This document shows, piece by piece, positions 9,034 through 17,577 of a stretch of DNA of 64,000 bases (position 1 is its first letter; every line of letters begins with the position of its first letter). The notes beneath the pieces are model-generated. The model was not told where the DNA came from. It saw only the letters and a program-made list of their open reading frames with translations, and searched no databases. The position numbers were made by a program, and so were the translations under genes. This stretch comes from Bradyrhizobium icense. GTDB taxonomy: Bacteria > Pseudomonadota > Alphaproteobacteria > Rhizobiales > Xanthobacteraceae. Location of the stretch: assembly GCF_001693385.1 (NCBI RefSeq), contig NZ_CP016428.1:2418001-2482000 (forward strand), given 5' to 3'.

Positions 9034-9924
9034 ATGACTATTACGCGACGCGCGGCCATCATGGCTAGTATAGCCGCTCCATTCGTTGTTCCTCGTCTCG
9101 GATTCGCCCAGCGATCCAGTCCGACATCTGCACCAGACCCCGGCACCTTCTTCAATGAATGGTCTTACGCTAACCAGCAGATCCACTTCAATGTGCATAA
9201 GTCGAAGACCGCGCGCGCCATAACCATTGCGAACGAGAGCACGCTGATAATGTTCGTGGCGGGGCAGTCGCTGGCATTGAGCATTATCACCGATACGTTC
9301 ACCCCCACCAACGGTTCGAAAATCGACAATTACTGCTGGTATGACGGCAAAAACTATGTCGCAGCTAATCCTCTGATCGGTGCCGGCGGCGATGAACATA
9401 ATTTCAACTTGAAAATCGCAGACGGCCTCATCAGCAACGGGAAATTCGCTCGGGTTATTCTCGTGCCCGTTGCGCTCTCAGGTGTGACTATCCAATACTA
9501 CGTCTCAGACGCGTACAAAGAGATCGTTGCCGCCGCGAAGAAACTGGCCGCTCAAGGGATCACCACGGCTACTCCCAACGTCAAGTTCTTAGTAAAGTGG
9601 AACCAGGGCGAGAGCGACACCAGAGACGGCACAACTCAACAGCAGTACACCGACCGTTTCAGCGCGCTGTACGGCCTAGTATCTCCGCACCTTCCCGGCG
9701 CAAAGTGGATGGTGGCAAAGGAGACGCGCTACATAGGCACCAATAGCGCGGCTATACAGGCAGCTCAAATGGCCCTCGTCAACGGGACGACGATTTTCGC
9801 TGGCGAGGATATGGACAGCATTCCAGACTCCAGCCGAAACCCCGACCAGACGCACCTTAACGCTACGGGCGGCAACAGCGCGGCCACGATGGGCATCGCT
9901 GCCATAAGTGCAATCACTTTCTAG
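9034..9924 (+). CDS. SGNH/SASA-type carbohydrate esterase with Tat-like signal, tail-associated
   Basis: A 296-residue protein. The N-terminus has a twin-arginine-like signal (MTITRRAAIMASIAAPF, cut near GFAQ). The hydrolase motifs are GQSLA with candidate nucleophile Ser79, the block WNQGESD at residues 189-195, and DQTH with Asp271 and His274. This set matches the sialate-O-acetylesterase/acetylxylan-esterase (DUF303/SASA) branch of SGNH hydrolases, which remove O-acetyl groups from surface sugars. It follows the fibre gene without a gap and precedes a terminator. In phage tails such enzymes deacetylate capsule or O-antigen. The export signal would also allow a secreted, non-virion role. 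Confidence 0.75.
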   Translation: MTITRRAAIMASIAAPFVVPRLGFAQRSSPTSAPDPGTFFNEWSYANQQIHFNVHKSKTARAITIANESTLIMFVAGQSLALSIITDTFTPTNGSKIDNYCWYDGKNYVAANPLIGAGGDEHNFNLKIADGLISNGKFARVILVPVALSGVTIQYYVSDAYKEIVAAAKKLAAQGITTATPNVKFLVKWNQGESDTRDGTTQQQYTDRFSALYGLVSPHLPGAKWMVAKETRYIGTNSAAIQAAQMALVNGTTIFAGEDMDSIPDSSRNPDQTHLNATGGNSAATMGIAAISAITF

Positions 9925-9948
9925 TCTCGCCAAAATCAAACCTGACAT

Positions 9949-9974
9949 GGCCGCCCAAGGGCGGCCTTTTCTTT
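9949..9974 (+). terminator. Rho-independent terminator after the tail fibre block
   Basis: GGCCGCCC and GGGCGGCC form a perfect 8-bp stem with an AA loop, followed by TTTTCTTT. It separates the esterase gene from the endolysin gene. Confidence 0.9.
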
Positions 9975-9999
9975 GCCAAAACCATAATCGAGCAACCCT

Positions 10000-10911
10000 A
10001 TGGTAGACACCAACGCCCTGAAAGCGGCGAACGCGAAGCGCTGGGCAAATGCCAAGCTGACGCGCGGGCCGGAATTCGTTCCGGTCGCGAAGCGGCTGGT
10101 CGCGACCAAGACGCGCTATCTGGCGGTTGAGCATGCAACAGGCGTTCCGTGGCCCTTCATCGCCGTGACGCATCAGCGCGAATCCTCGCAGAATTGGGAG
10201 CGCAGTCTCGCGCAGGGCGACCCTTGGAACCGGGTCTCCACTCACGTCCCGGCCGGCCGCGGGCCGTTCGGCTCATGGGAGGCCGCAGCAATCGACGCGC
10301 TGGTCAACTGCGGGCCTTACGCGGCGCGCAACAGAGACTGGTCGATCGCTGGCACCCTGACCAAGCTGGAGGAGTACAACGGCCTTGGATACATGCGCCG
10401 CGGCATGCCGTCGCCTTACGTGTGGTCTGGGACTGACCAGTATTCGCGCGGCAAATATGTTCGGGACGGCGTGTTCGATCCCAACGAAGTCGACAAGCAA
10501 CTCGGCTGCGCCGGCCTGATCCTGGCCATGATGAAGCTCGATCCATCCATCAGGTTCGAGGATGGGCCGACGTCGACGCCTGCCGGCGCGCTGCGGGATG
10601 GGGAATGGCTGCAGTCGTCGCTCAACAAGCTCGGCACCGACCCGCAGCTTGACGTTGATGGCATCGTCGGGCCAGCAACGCGCAACGCTGTCCGGGCCTT
10701 CCAACTTGCGCAGGGCCTTGCCGTCGACGGCATCGCCGGTCCGAACACCATTGCCGCGATCGAAGTGGCCTTGGCGAAAGGCAAACCGCTTCCCACGATC
10801 CCGGTCCCGCCTGAAATCACATTGCCGCCGCCGGGCACGAAAGCCCGTACCGATCTAGCCCCGACGTTTTGGGGGCGGGTGTTCGATCTTTTCAGACCGA
10901 AGGGGAATTGA
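10000..10911 (+). CDS. Endolysin: muramidase-like domain plus peptidoglycan-binding domain
   Basis: A 303-residue protein in two parts. Residues about 20-180 form a lysozyme-like domain with candidate catalytic Glu61 in HQRESS and the conserved run AQGDPWNRVSTHVPAGRGPF. Residues about 195-265 form a PG_binding_1-type domain (VDGIVGPATRNAVRAFQ). A proline-rich tail follows. There is no signal peptide, so release to the wall would need the holin-like proteins encoded next. The role is peptidoglycan hydrolysis at lysis. The glycosidase subfamily is not certain. Confidence 0.8.
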   Translation: MVDTNALKAANAKRWANAKLTRGPEFVPVAKRLVATKTRYLAVEHATGVPWPFIAVTHQRESSQNWERSLAQGDPWNRVSTHVPAGRGPFGSWEAAAIDALVNCGPYAARNRDWSIAGTLTKLEEYNGLGYMRRGMPSPYVWSGTDQYSRGKYVRDGVFDPNEVDKQLGCAGLILAMMKLDPSIRFEDGPTSTPAGALRDGEWLQSSLNKLGTDPQLDVDGIVGPATRNAVRAFQLAQGLAVDGIAGPNTIAAIEVALAKGKPLPTIPVPPEITLPPPGTKARTDLAPTFWGRVFDLFRPKGN

Positions 10912-11151
10912 ATGTTGAAGGAAGGCATTGCGCCGCTCGTTGTTTCGGTGATCGTCCTCACTGGATTTTCTGTTTTCTCGTTTCTCGCGATGAAGCCTGA
11001 GCTTGCAGGCGTCAAGGAATCGGTTGTTCTGTTCCTGCTCGGCGCGTGGTCGACAATGGCCGCCGGGGTGGTGTCGTACTGGGTCGGCAGCAGCGCCGGC
11101 AGCAAGCAGAAGGATGACACGATCAAGTCTATAGCAGAGCAGAAGCCATGA
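10912..11151 (+). CDS. Holin-like small membrane protein
   Basis: A 79-residue protein beginning right after the endolysin stop. It has two predicted membrane helices (residues about 6-26 and 38-58) and a charged tail, with YWVGSSAGSKQKDD at the cytoplasmic end as in many phage holin-like proteins. Its stop overlaps the next ATG (ATGA). Location beside the endolysin supports a lysis-timing role. Which of the adjacent membrane proteins is the true holin cannot be told from sequence. Confidence 0.65.
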   Translation: MLKEGIAPLVVSVIVLTGFSVFSFLAMKPELAGVKESVVLFLLGAWSTMAAGVVSYWVGSSAGSKQKDDTIKSIAEQKP

Positions 11152-11636
11152 TTGCAGCCATCGGCGCTATCGCTGGGTTTCTCTCCACGGTTGCCCCGCT
11201 GCTCGTTCAGTGGCTCACCTTGCGGGAGAATAATGCCCATGCCGTCGAGATGGAGAAACTCCGTCAGCAGGGCGAACGAGAGAAGGTCGCCGGGCAGGTG
11301 GACATTGCGAATGCTCAGGTGGATGCTCGACAAGCAGAGCATATTTATGATTTTGCAAGTGGCGCTAGTGGCTACCGTTTTGTGGACGCGATGGCCGTAT
11401 TTATCCGACCTTTTGTCACGCTGATGTTCTTCACGCTCTACCTGCTGATGAAGGTCGGGCTGTTCATCTACGCGGTTAATCAGGGCTACGACCTCGGCCA
11501 AGTCGTGAAACTACTCTGGGGCGAATCCGACGAAGCGGTCTTTGGTGCCATCATGGGATTCTGGTTTGGAAATCGAGTGATCATGCGAACGCAGGGGATG
11601 GCTGCGACGCAGGCAATTATGCAGAAAGGAAAATAG
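11148..11636 (+). CDS. Three-helix holin-like membrane protein (GTA_holin_3TM style)
   Basis: A 162-residue protein with an N-terminal hydrophobic segment, a charged coiled-coil-like stretch (ENNAHAVEMEKLRQQGEREK), then two further membrane helices around RPFVTLMFFTLYLLMKVGLF and AIMGFWFGNRVIMR. This resembles the 3TM holin family described from gene-transfer agents and related phages. It is coupled to the upstream holin-like gene by ATGA. The expected role is inner-membrane disruption or regulation of lysis. Confidence 0.6.
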   Translation: MIAAIGAIAGFLSTVAPLLVQWLTLRENNAHAVEMEKLRQQGEREKVAGQVDIANAQVDARQAEHIYDFASGASGYRFVDAMAVFIRPFVTLMFFTLYLLMKVGLFIYAVNQGYDLGQVVKLLWGESDEAVFGAIMGFWFGNRVIMRTQGMAATQAIMQKGK

Positions 11637-11637
11637 C

Positions 11638-11787
11638 ATGTTCTGGCTTGGTCTAGCTCTCGGCGTCGCAGGTGGCGGCGCGCTCATCTGGTTCTGCAAA
11701 GAGCCGCTGCTGCTCTGGTACAAAGGTGCCGAAGACCGCATCGGCGACCTCAACGACAAGATCAAGGCGATCAAGGCCAAGATATGA
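11638..11787 (+). CDS. 49-residue single-pass membrane protein in lysis block
   Basis: The frame begins ATG two bases after the preceding stop and encodes one glycine-rich membrane helix (FWLGLALGVAGGGALIWF) followed by a charged amphipathic tail (AEDRIGDLNDKIKAIKAKI). The placement, spacing and membrane topology argue for a real small gene. It could be an antiholin or part of a spanin-like pair, but no family was recognised. Confidence 0.6.
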   Translation: MFWLGLALGVAGGGALIWFCKEPLLLWYKGAEDRIGDLNDKIKAIKAKI

Positions 11788-11873
11788 GGAAGGCGGGCCA
11801 CCGCGGACGCTTGCGACGCCGCGATGACCCTAACCAAACCCCGAGCGTTAACAGGGGTCAGGCTGGGAAGTGA

Positions 11874-11898
11874 TCCTAGCGAACGGCGGTTGCTAGGA
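11874..11898 (+). promoter_or_regulatory. Hairpin enclosing the ribosome binding site of the next gene
   Basis: TCCTAGC (11874-11880) pairs perfectly with GCTAGGA (11892-11898). The AGGAG ribosome binding site for the ATG at 11904 occupies 11895-11899, so the stem would hide it. This could delay translation of the downstream membrane protein until the hairpin is opened. The structure is seen; regulation is inferred. Confidence 0.5.
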
Positions 11899-11903
11899 GA
11901 TTA

Positions 11904-12320
11904 ATGGGGATGACGACCTATCAATGGGTGACGCTGGGGCTCGGCGCTCTTGGGTTCCTTATCACATGGACCGGGATGTGGTTCGGAGCAGGCCGCTTCG
12001 TCGAACAGATGCGGGCCGAGTTCAAGAAACATATCGGCGATGAGCTAGATAAGATCATCGTGAAAATGGAAGCGATGGAAGCCAGATTCGATACCGATCA
12101 GAAAGCCCAGGATCACAATTTCGGAGAGGTTGGCGCAGCCATGCGACAGTATATCGCCGATATTGAGAAGAAGGTCCGCGAAGTCGAGATTTACGGTCGT
12201 GACAACTACGTGAAGATCCCGGATTTCGAAAAGGCAATCGACCGGATGGGCGAAACCATCAAGGGCGCGGTGACCGACCTGAAGGAAGACATGCGGCGCA
12301 TTCTGAGATCTCCGAATTGA
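11904..12320 (+). CDS. Membrane-anchored coiled-coil protein, possible i-spanin-like
   Basis: A 138-residue protein with one N-terminal membrane helix (residues about 5-27) and a long charged helical domain. That resembles the architecture of an inner-membrane spanin subunit, but homology to Rz was not recognised. Start ATG 11904 follows AGGAG with a short spacer; a second ATG at 11910 is also possible. Its stop overlaps the next start (TTGA), a small exported protein as in Rz/Rz1-type arrangements, although that partner lacks a clear lipobox. The assignment is inference from topology and place. Confidence 0.55.
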   Translation: MGMTTYQWVTLGLGALGFLITWTGMWFGAGRFVEQMRAEFKKHIGDELDKIIVKMEAMEARFDTDQKAQDHNFGEVGAAMRQYIADIEKKVREVEIYGRDNYVKIPDFEKAIDRMGETIKGAVTDLKEDMRRILRSPN

Positions 12321-12499
12321 TCGTTCTTGCCGTGGCGCTGGCGCTAACCGTCGCAGACCCGCCCGCGCCTCCCGTCGATTGCCACATGATCCGCGCGCAC
12401 ATTGCACAGCATGGCAAGCTGGCCGCCTACGCGTGGGCCATTGCCAACGGCTACAGCCCGAAGGATATCGCGAGAATAAGGAAGGTTTGCGGTGTTTAG
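12317..12499 (+). CDS. Small exported protein in lysis block
   Basis: A 60-residue protein starting at a TTG that overlaps the upstream stop. The first 12 residues (MIVLAVALALTV) are hydrophobic and the mature part contains two cysteines (VDCHMIRAHI and IRKVCGV). The block AYAWAIANGYSPKDIARIRK recurs in short proteins of rhizobial genomes and phages. It may act with the coiled-coil membrane protein in disruption of the outer envelope, but no lipoprotein box is present, so a classical o-spanin is not supported. Confidence 0.5.
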   Translation: MIVLAVALALTVADPPAPPVDCHMIRAHIAQHGKLAAYAWAIANGYSPKDIARIRKVCGV

Positions 12500-12611
12500 C
12501 CAGAGGCCGGAAGACAAGCAGCTTCGCGCCGTGCTGACGATGGTCGGCGGAGCAATTCTGGCCGGCGGCGTCGCGCTATTCGGCTTTCTTCGCTTGTTTG
12601 GGATCATCTGA
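12492..12611 (+). CDS. 39-residue membrane peptide
   Basis: The GTG at 12492 lies just inside the end of the previous gene. The frame encodes a hydrophilic start (MFSQRPEDKQL) and one membrane helix (VGGAILAGGVALFGFLRLFG) before TGA. Overlap and topology fit the series of small membrane genes in this block. No ribosome binding site is distinct, so confidence is moderate. Confidence 0.45.
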   Translation: MFSQRPEDKQLRAVLTMVGGAILAGGVALFGFLRLFGII

Positions 12612-12685
12612 ATTCGGCGCGAGCCGTACACCCGCCCGAGAGGGCTGCAGGGACACCCTCCTGACCCTGTATTCGCCTCCCAACT

Positions 12686-12713
12686 GCCCGCCCTAACCGG
12701 CGGGCTTTTTCTT
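12686..12713 (+). terminator. Rho-independent terminator after the lysis block
   Basis: GCCCGCC and GGCGGGC form a 7-bp stem around CTAACC, followed by TTTTTCTTT. It separates the lysis block from the second structural block. Confidence 0.9.
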
Positions 12714-12742
12714 TGCCGCACTCTTTGAGAAGGAACGCAAGT

Positions 12743-12874
12743 ATGAGGCTTGGCGGACTTGGACGCGACTTTGGAAAGTTGGGCGCCAACGGAAAAGCAA
12801 CCGCTGCCGGCGGCGGCGCAGGAACTACAGGACAGCCGATCGGCCTCCTGCTCGCACTAACCCACGCATCATAA
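12743..12874 (+). CDS. 43-residue glycine-rich phage protein
   Basis: The ATG at 12743 follows GAAGGAA at good spacing, and the frame runs 43 codons to TAA. The product begins MRLGGLGRDFGKLGANGK and is rich in Gly and Ala. It precedes a structural gene by 12 bases. The good ribosome binding site and position support translation. The role is unknown. Confidence 0.5.
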   Translation: MRLGGLGRDFGKLGANGKATAAGGGAGTTGQPIGLLLALTHAS

Positions 12875-12886
12875 GGACAAACCACT

Positions 12887-13672
12887 ATGGCTGATACCGC
12901 TGTAGCAATTACTGCCGGATCGGGAACGAACATTGATACCCGAACCGAAGGCACCAACGGAAACCATCGGCAGGTCGTCGTCATCGGCGATCCGGCAACG
13001 AATGCTGGCGTTGCGACTGTCACTGACGGGGCGCCCGCTGCATCTGATTACGGCCTCGTAGTCGCGATCCATCCCGACAGTGTGAACGCCAACGGCCGCG
13101 CGGCTGCTGCTTCTTCGGCCCCTGTGGCCTTGTCCAACGAGGACAAGACGGCCCTGGTTGACGACGCTGCTTTCACCGCCGGCACCTCCAATGTCAACGT
13201 TGCCGGCTTCGTTGCGGACGAATCCTCGACCGACAGCGTAGACGAGGGCGATGCAGGCGCGGCGCGCATGACGCTGGACCGCAAGATCATCATGACGCCG
13301 CAACCCCATACCTCGGGTGGCCTCTCAATCTTCCGTTCGCTCGATCTGGACGAGACCGCGGAGGACGTGAAGACCACTGCAGGCTGTCTCTACAAGCTCC
13401 GTATCACGAACCGAACGACTTCGGCACGATTTGTGAAGCTATACAACGCGACCGCAGCGAACGTCACGGTGGGTACCACAACGCCGGTCGATACCATCGT
13501 CGTTCCAGGTGGCGGCAGCGCCGATTTGGCTACCGTCCTTACCGAGAACTTCGGCGGCCTCGGCCTGACGTTCGGCACCGCGCTTTCAATGGCGGCCACG
13601 ACCGGCCTTGCCGACAACGACACGGGCGCCCCTGGCGCAAACGATGTCGTTGTTACCGCTTATTACAAGTAA
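12887..13672 (+). CDS. Phage structural protein, probable surface or tail decoration
   Basis: A 261-residue acidic protein with a repetitive Thr/Ala/Val/Gly composition. The run TEGTNGNHRQVVVIGDPAT near the N-terminus is a block I associate with tail or baseplate-associated proteins of rhizobial phages. The C-terminal half looks like a beta sandwich (CLYKLRITNRTTSARFVKLY then VPGGGSADLATVL). It is preceded by AAGGACA and has no signal peptide. It opens the second structural block, downstream of lysis, and probably supports the large enzyme encoded at 14521. Confidence 0.5.
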   Translation: MADTAVAITAGSGTNIDTRTEGTNGNHRQVVVIGDPATNAGVATVTDGAPAASDYGLVVAIHPDSVNANGRAAAASSAPVALSNEDKTALVDDAAFTAGTSNVNVAGFVADESSTDSVDEGDAGAARMTLDRKIIMTPQPHTSGGLSIFRSLDLDETAEDVKTTAGCLYKLRITNRTTSARFVKLYNATAANVTVGTTTPVDTIVVPGGGSADLATVLTENFGGLGLTFGTALSMAATTGLADNDTGAPGANDVVVTAYYK

Positions 13673-13681
13673 GGACAGAAC

Positions 13682-14524
13682 ATGGCCTCTCGATTTTGGG
13701 TTGGCGGCACGGGGACGTGGAACGACTCTAGTACCGCAAATTGGTCAGCGACCTCCGGTGGAGCGAGCGGCGCAAGCGTTCCGTCTTCCGCCGATACGGT
13801 CACGTTTGATGGATCGAGCGGAGGCGGCACTGTAACAGTAGCGGCAACAATCAACGCATCGAACACGATCCAATCGCTAGTTTGCGGTGCGTTCACCGGT
13901 ACACTGGACTTTGCCACGAACAACCCCAACATCACCTTTAATCTATCGTCCTCTCCGAATTTCAGTATTTCAGGGACTGGCACTCGCACAATCAATCTGG
14001 GCTCTGGTACGTTCACTCTCGTTGGCAACAACGGTAGCGTTTTTGACGCGGCCACCACCACGAACCTGACGTTCAACGCTGGCACCTCGACCATTCAAAT
14101 AAACAACCCGGCGAACGGCAACTCCGCAACATTTGCCGGTGGCGGGTTGACTTACAACATCGTCACATTCGGTGCCCGCTCCGGTGGGTCTCAGATATCT
14201 ATCAGCGGCAATAATACCTTTGCCGCTTTGAACTTGAACCCTCCAACATTCCTGACGTTTGGTAACGGATCGGCACAAGGGGTCACGGCCCCGCTGGCAT
14301 GGAACGGCAGCTCATCGGCGCAATTCAACATTTCCAGCGGCGCTGACACCAAGGCAACGATCAACTGTGCCGTTGGGTCAGTTATATCTTGGGCTTTGAT
14401 CCGTGGTATGGCCTTCGCCGGAACTACAGTTCCTGCAACAAATTCATTTGACCTGAAGAACAATTCTGGTGTGACAATTACGGCGCCCGGAGGCACCGCC
14501 GCCGCTAAGGTAATCGGCGGATGA
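13682..14524 (+). CDS. Repetitive beta-rich surface protein (tail-associated)
   Basis: A 280-residue protein starting [19 protein letters not shown], a short block that also begins many phage and autotransporter-type beta-helix proteins. The rest consists of short Ser/Thr/Asn/Gly-rich strands with few charges ([20 protein letters not shown]), fitting a beta-solenoid. There is no signal peptide. Its stop overlaps the next ATG by ATGA, coupling it to the 1018-residue tail protein. It probably forms part of a fibre or spike. No enzyme motif is visible. Confidence 0.55.
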   Translation: MASRFWVGGTGTWNDSSTANWSATSGGASGASVPSSADTVTFDGSSGGGTVTVAATINASNTIQSLVCGAFTGTLDFATNNPNITFNLSSSPNFSISGTGTRTINLGSGTFTLVGNNGSVFDAATTTNLTFNAGTSTIQINNPANGNSATFAGGGLTYNIVTFGARSGGSQISISGNNTFAALNLNPPTFLTFGNGSAQGVTAPLAWNGSSSAQFNISSGADTKATINCAVGSVISWALIRGMAFAGTTVPATNSFDLKNNSGVTITAPGGTAAAKVIGG

Positions 14525-17500
14525 CGGTAGGGCTTCTGAGTTTCGCCGCCTCGACTTCGCGCTTCAATGGGGGGCGTTCAGAGGTCAACTTCAACTTCTT
14601 ACAGGGCGGCGGTGAGTTTCCTTTCATCAACAAGATGAAAGAATCACAGTTGTGGAATTGGGGCGACAACTCGACGGCTGTCGCGTTGACGCCGGACCTT
14701 TTCGACGATGATGGCTATTGGGCGACGGCAAACGTTACGTTACCTCGCAGCGGCCTGCGGACTGGCAACCTCTACATCCCCTCGCAGACTGAATATCCGG
14801 GCAACTATGCTCTAATATGGGATGGTCTCGGAACGCTGACCGCCTCTATTGCGTCCGGCGGAGGCTCGCTGACCACTGTAAGCGGAAGCTTGTCGAATCT
14901 TGGTGGCGGCGCGGGTCGATATGAATTTTCACTAACCACGGCCACTCGGCTGACCATTGGCCACACTGTCAATGGCGCGACGCGGGTTACCAACATCCGA
15001 CTGGTGCACGTCGACGAAGAAGACGCTTACAATGCCGGTGAGGTCTTCAGTGCCAAGTTCAAGGCACGTCTCCAAGAGGCAAATTTTGGCGCTCTCAGGT
15101 TCTTGAACTGGCAAGCCGCGAACATCACGAATGTCTCAACTTGGGATACGGCGAGCAGGCCGGAAACATACTATAGTTACAACTCCTCGCAGTTCAGAGC
15201 TGATTTGCTCTGCAATCTTGCGGGGTCGGGGATAACGACTAATTCCGGCGCTGACTATGCAGTGGCTGCTCCGTCGAACTGGTCTGGTCTAGTCGACAAA
15301 ACGACTGTGCACGCTGTCTTTAATGAGCCGTCGCCGGGGCAGTCTGACCCAACCGGAGTTACGTTTGCTGGCGGCGGATCTCCCAATATCACATGGGACA
15401 CTGATGTCACCGCTTCTATCTCGGGTACCACTCTCACCATCACAGCGCAGGTAGGATCGAGCAATACCGCTGCCGGTATTGCGTCTATTGGAATGGGAGT
15501 GAGCGGGCCAGGCGTCACCGCCGGAACCAGGATCATCGGCCTCGGCACGGGGATCGGTGGTACCGGAACGTACACCCTCAACAATTCAATGACTGTTGCG
15601 TCACAAACCCTGACGCTTGGTCATGGGTTGGTTGATGGTAACCGCTGCATATTTCAAATATCCGGCGGGTCTCTGCCGACGGGCATCGTTGCTAGCCCAA
15701 CTTTCCCCCTGACGATGTACTACGTCACGGTAGTCGACGATTTCACGATTAACGTTTCGTCCACTCTCGGCGGCTCGGCTATAAACTTCGCCACCTCAGG
15801 AACTGGTACCCCTTTAGCTTACACCGTTCCGACGTTAAATGTCGGTTCGACAAGAGGCGTGCCGATCGTGAGTGAGTACGCGACGTACATCAACCGTGGC
15901 GGTAATTCGTATCCAGTTGGCGGGTCCGTAAAAAGCCTTGCCACATTGGTCTACGATGCCACCCTTGACGGGTGGATTAAACAGGGCGGAACGCTCGGCG
16001 CCGGGGGTATTCAGAATGCGGTTCCAATTTCTATCTGCCTTCGAATATGCAAGGAGATGGGCGCGCATCCGTGGTTCACGTCGCCGCCGCTTGCTTGCAC
16101 GCCAATGTCGGACTGGCACACCGAGCTTGCAACCTATGTAAGGGCGAATTCGCCATCGTGGATGATTCCTCGATACGAGGGGCCGAACGAAACTTGGAAT
16201 ACGGCCGGCGGCTTTTATCAAACGTCCTACGCGAATTCCATTAGCCAAGTCTATGGATGGGGCAGCTCCGACTATAATAACTGGTACGGCAAGGCAACTT
16301 CAACGATCGGACAGGCCATCAATGCGGTCTATGGGGGCGATCCGCTCGCCGGAACGCTTTATCGTGTTGTCGCGGGTGTACAAACATCGACCGGCCTATC
16401 TGGCACTACGTCTAGCAATCCGAGGCTGGCATCAACGAAATACCTCGGCACCACGCCGCAGGCTGGGTATTCGTCGAGCGTTGGTGTCGCGGAGGCGTGG
16501 CGGTGGGTGACAACCGTATCTCCGGCGCATTATACCGCGCCCGGCGCGCTCGGTCAGTGCAATGAAGTGAGGTTTGCTTACAATCATTATGTTGGCGACG
16601 CCGCGGCAAAAGCCGCGGCAACTGCGGCTTATATGTCAAGTTTGGTTGGTGGCGGTCCTTGCACATTTACTAACGGCTCAAAGACGATCTCCTGCCCCGG
16701 ACATGGGCTTTCAGTCAATCAACTGGTGTTTATGACTACCGGCGGCACCTTGCCGACCAATTTCTCCAATGGTGAATTGTACTACGTCGGCGCTTCCAAC
16801 TTCACCGCAGATTCATTGGAATTGGCGACGACGGTCGGGGGAACTACTATCACAGCCGGGTCAGCAGGATCTGGCACACACGCCTTGACGCCGGGCATTT
16901 ATACGCAACCGTATTATAGTCGCGTCTTTAAGAACTGGGCGGATTGGGCTGCCGGATTCGGCATTCAGTATTTGGAGCCTTACGAGGGGGGGTACGGTGA
17001 GGGAGGGCAAGCATTTGACAGCACAAACAGCGTGACCTCGGTCATCACTGGCGCGACGAATGCGGCAAATTGTGTGTTCACCATTTCAACGACGAATAAT
17101 CAATCGATCCGGGCGGTCCAACAGCGGAATGCGCTCGGCAATGTGGCGACCGTTGCCGGCATGTTCTTGCGGTTGTCCGGTCTTACTGGCAATTTTTCTG
17201 GTTTCAATAATCAGGTAGTCACTGTTGCATCGGTGTCGGCGGACGGTACCCAGATCACCACCGACCTTGACACTAGCGGCGTCGGTGCATTTTCCGGCGG
17301 CGGGACATTCACCTACTTCTTGAATCTCGCGGCATCAATCCCGATGTCAACGGCGTTGATCGCGATGAGATACGACGCCCGATTTACACCGGCTCTGGAA
17401 GACTACACTGCGGACTTTTATAACTCCGTGGTGGGGATTAGTTCCGGAAGCGTCCAGGGAGGGTTCCCGTCGCAATACCTGTTCGCCGGCGCTCAGCTTT

Positions 17501-17577
17501 GGGGCTCTCTTATCCCGGATATCTATACGACTGTGGAGCATCCGCAATTCGAGGCGATCAAACAGTTCAATGCCTAG
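14521..17577 (+). CDS. Very large tail spike with glycosidase-like domain and inserted phage modules
   Basis: A 1018-residue protein. The core resembles a TIM-barrel glycosidase: [10 protein letters not shown] places Glu557 where clan-A enzymes keep the acid/base residue of an Asn-Glu pair, and LEPYEGG offers Glu819 or Glu822 as a possible nucleophile. Into this core are inserted a G-V-GT-I/GTGTYTL module (about 319-367) and two related HGL...YYV modules (about 368-430 and 728-785) that recur in phage tail proteins. The likely job is cleavage of a surface polysaccharide. Catalysis is inferred from motifs only. It ends head-on against a methyltransferase gene with a shared CCTAGG stop. Confidence 0.6.
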   Translation: MTVGLLSFAASTSRFNGGRSEVNFNFLQGGGEFPFINKMKESQLWNWGDNSTAVALTPDLFDDDGYWATANVTLPRSGLRTGNLYIPSQTEYPGNYALIWDGLGTLTASIASGGGSLTTVSGSLSNLGGGAGRYEFSLTTATRLTIGHTVNGATRVTNIRLVHVDEEDAYNAGEVFSAKFKARLQEANFGALRFLNWQAANITNVSTWDTASRPETYYSYNSSQFRADLLCNLAGSGITTNSGADYAVAAPSNWSGLVDKTTVHAVFNEPSPGQSDPTGVTFAGGGSPNITWDTDVTASISGTTLTITAQVGSSNTAAGIASIGMGVSGPGVTAGTRIIGLGTGIGGTGTYTLNNSMTVASQTLTLGHGLVDGNRCIFQISGGSLPTGIVASPTFPLTMYYVTVVDDFTINVSSTLGGSAINFATSGTGTPLAYTVPTLNVGSTRGVPIVSEYATYINRGGNSYPVGGSVKSLATLVYDATLDGWIKQGGTLGAGGIQNAVPISICLRICKEMGAHPWFTSPPLACTPMSDWHTELATYVRANSPSWMIPRYEGPNETWNTAGGFYQTSYANSISQVYGWGSSDYNNWYGKATSTIGQAINAVYGGDPLAGTLYRVVAGVQTSTGLSGTTSSNPRLASTKYLGTTPQAGYSSSVGVAEAWRWVTTVSPAHYTAPGALGQCNEVRFAYNHYVGDAAAKAAATAAYMSSLVGGGPCTFTNGSKTISCPGHGLSVNQLVFMTTGGTLPTNFSNGELYYVGASNFTADSLELATTVGGTTITAGSAGSGTHALTPGIYTQPYYSRVFKNWADWAAGFGIQYLEPYEGGYGEGGQAFDSTNSVTSVITGATNAANCVFTISTTNNQSIRAVQQRNALGNVATVAGMFLRLSGLTGNFSGFNNQVVTVASVSADGTQITTDLDTSGVGAFSGGGTFTYFLNLAASIPMSTALIAMRYDARFTPALEDYTADFYNSVVGISSGSVQGGFPSQYLFAGAQLWGSLIPDIYTTVEHPQFEAIKQFNA

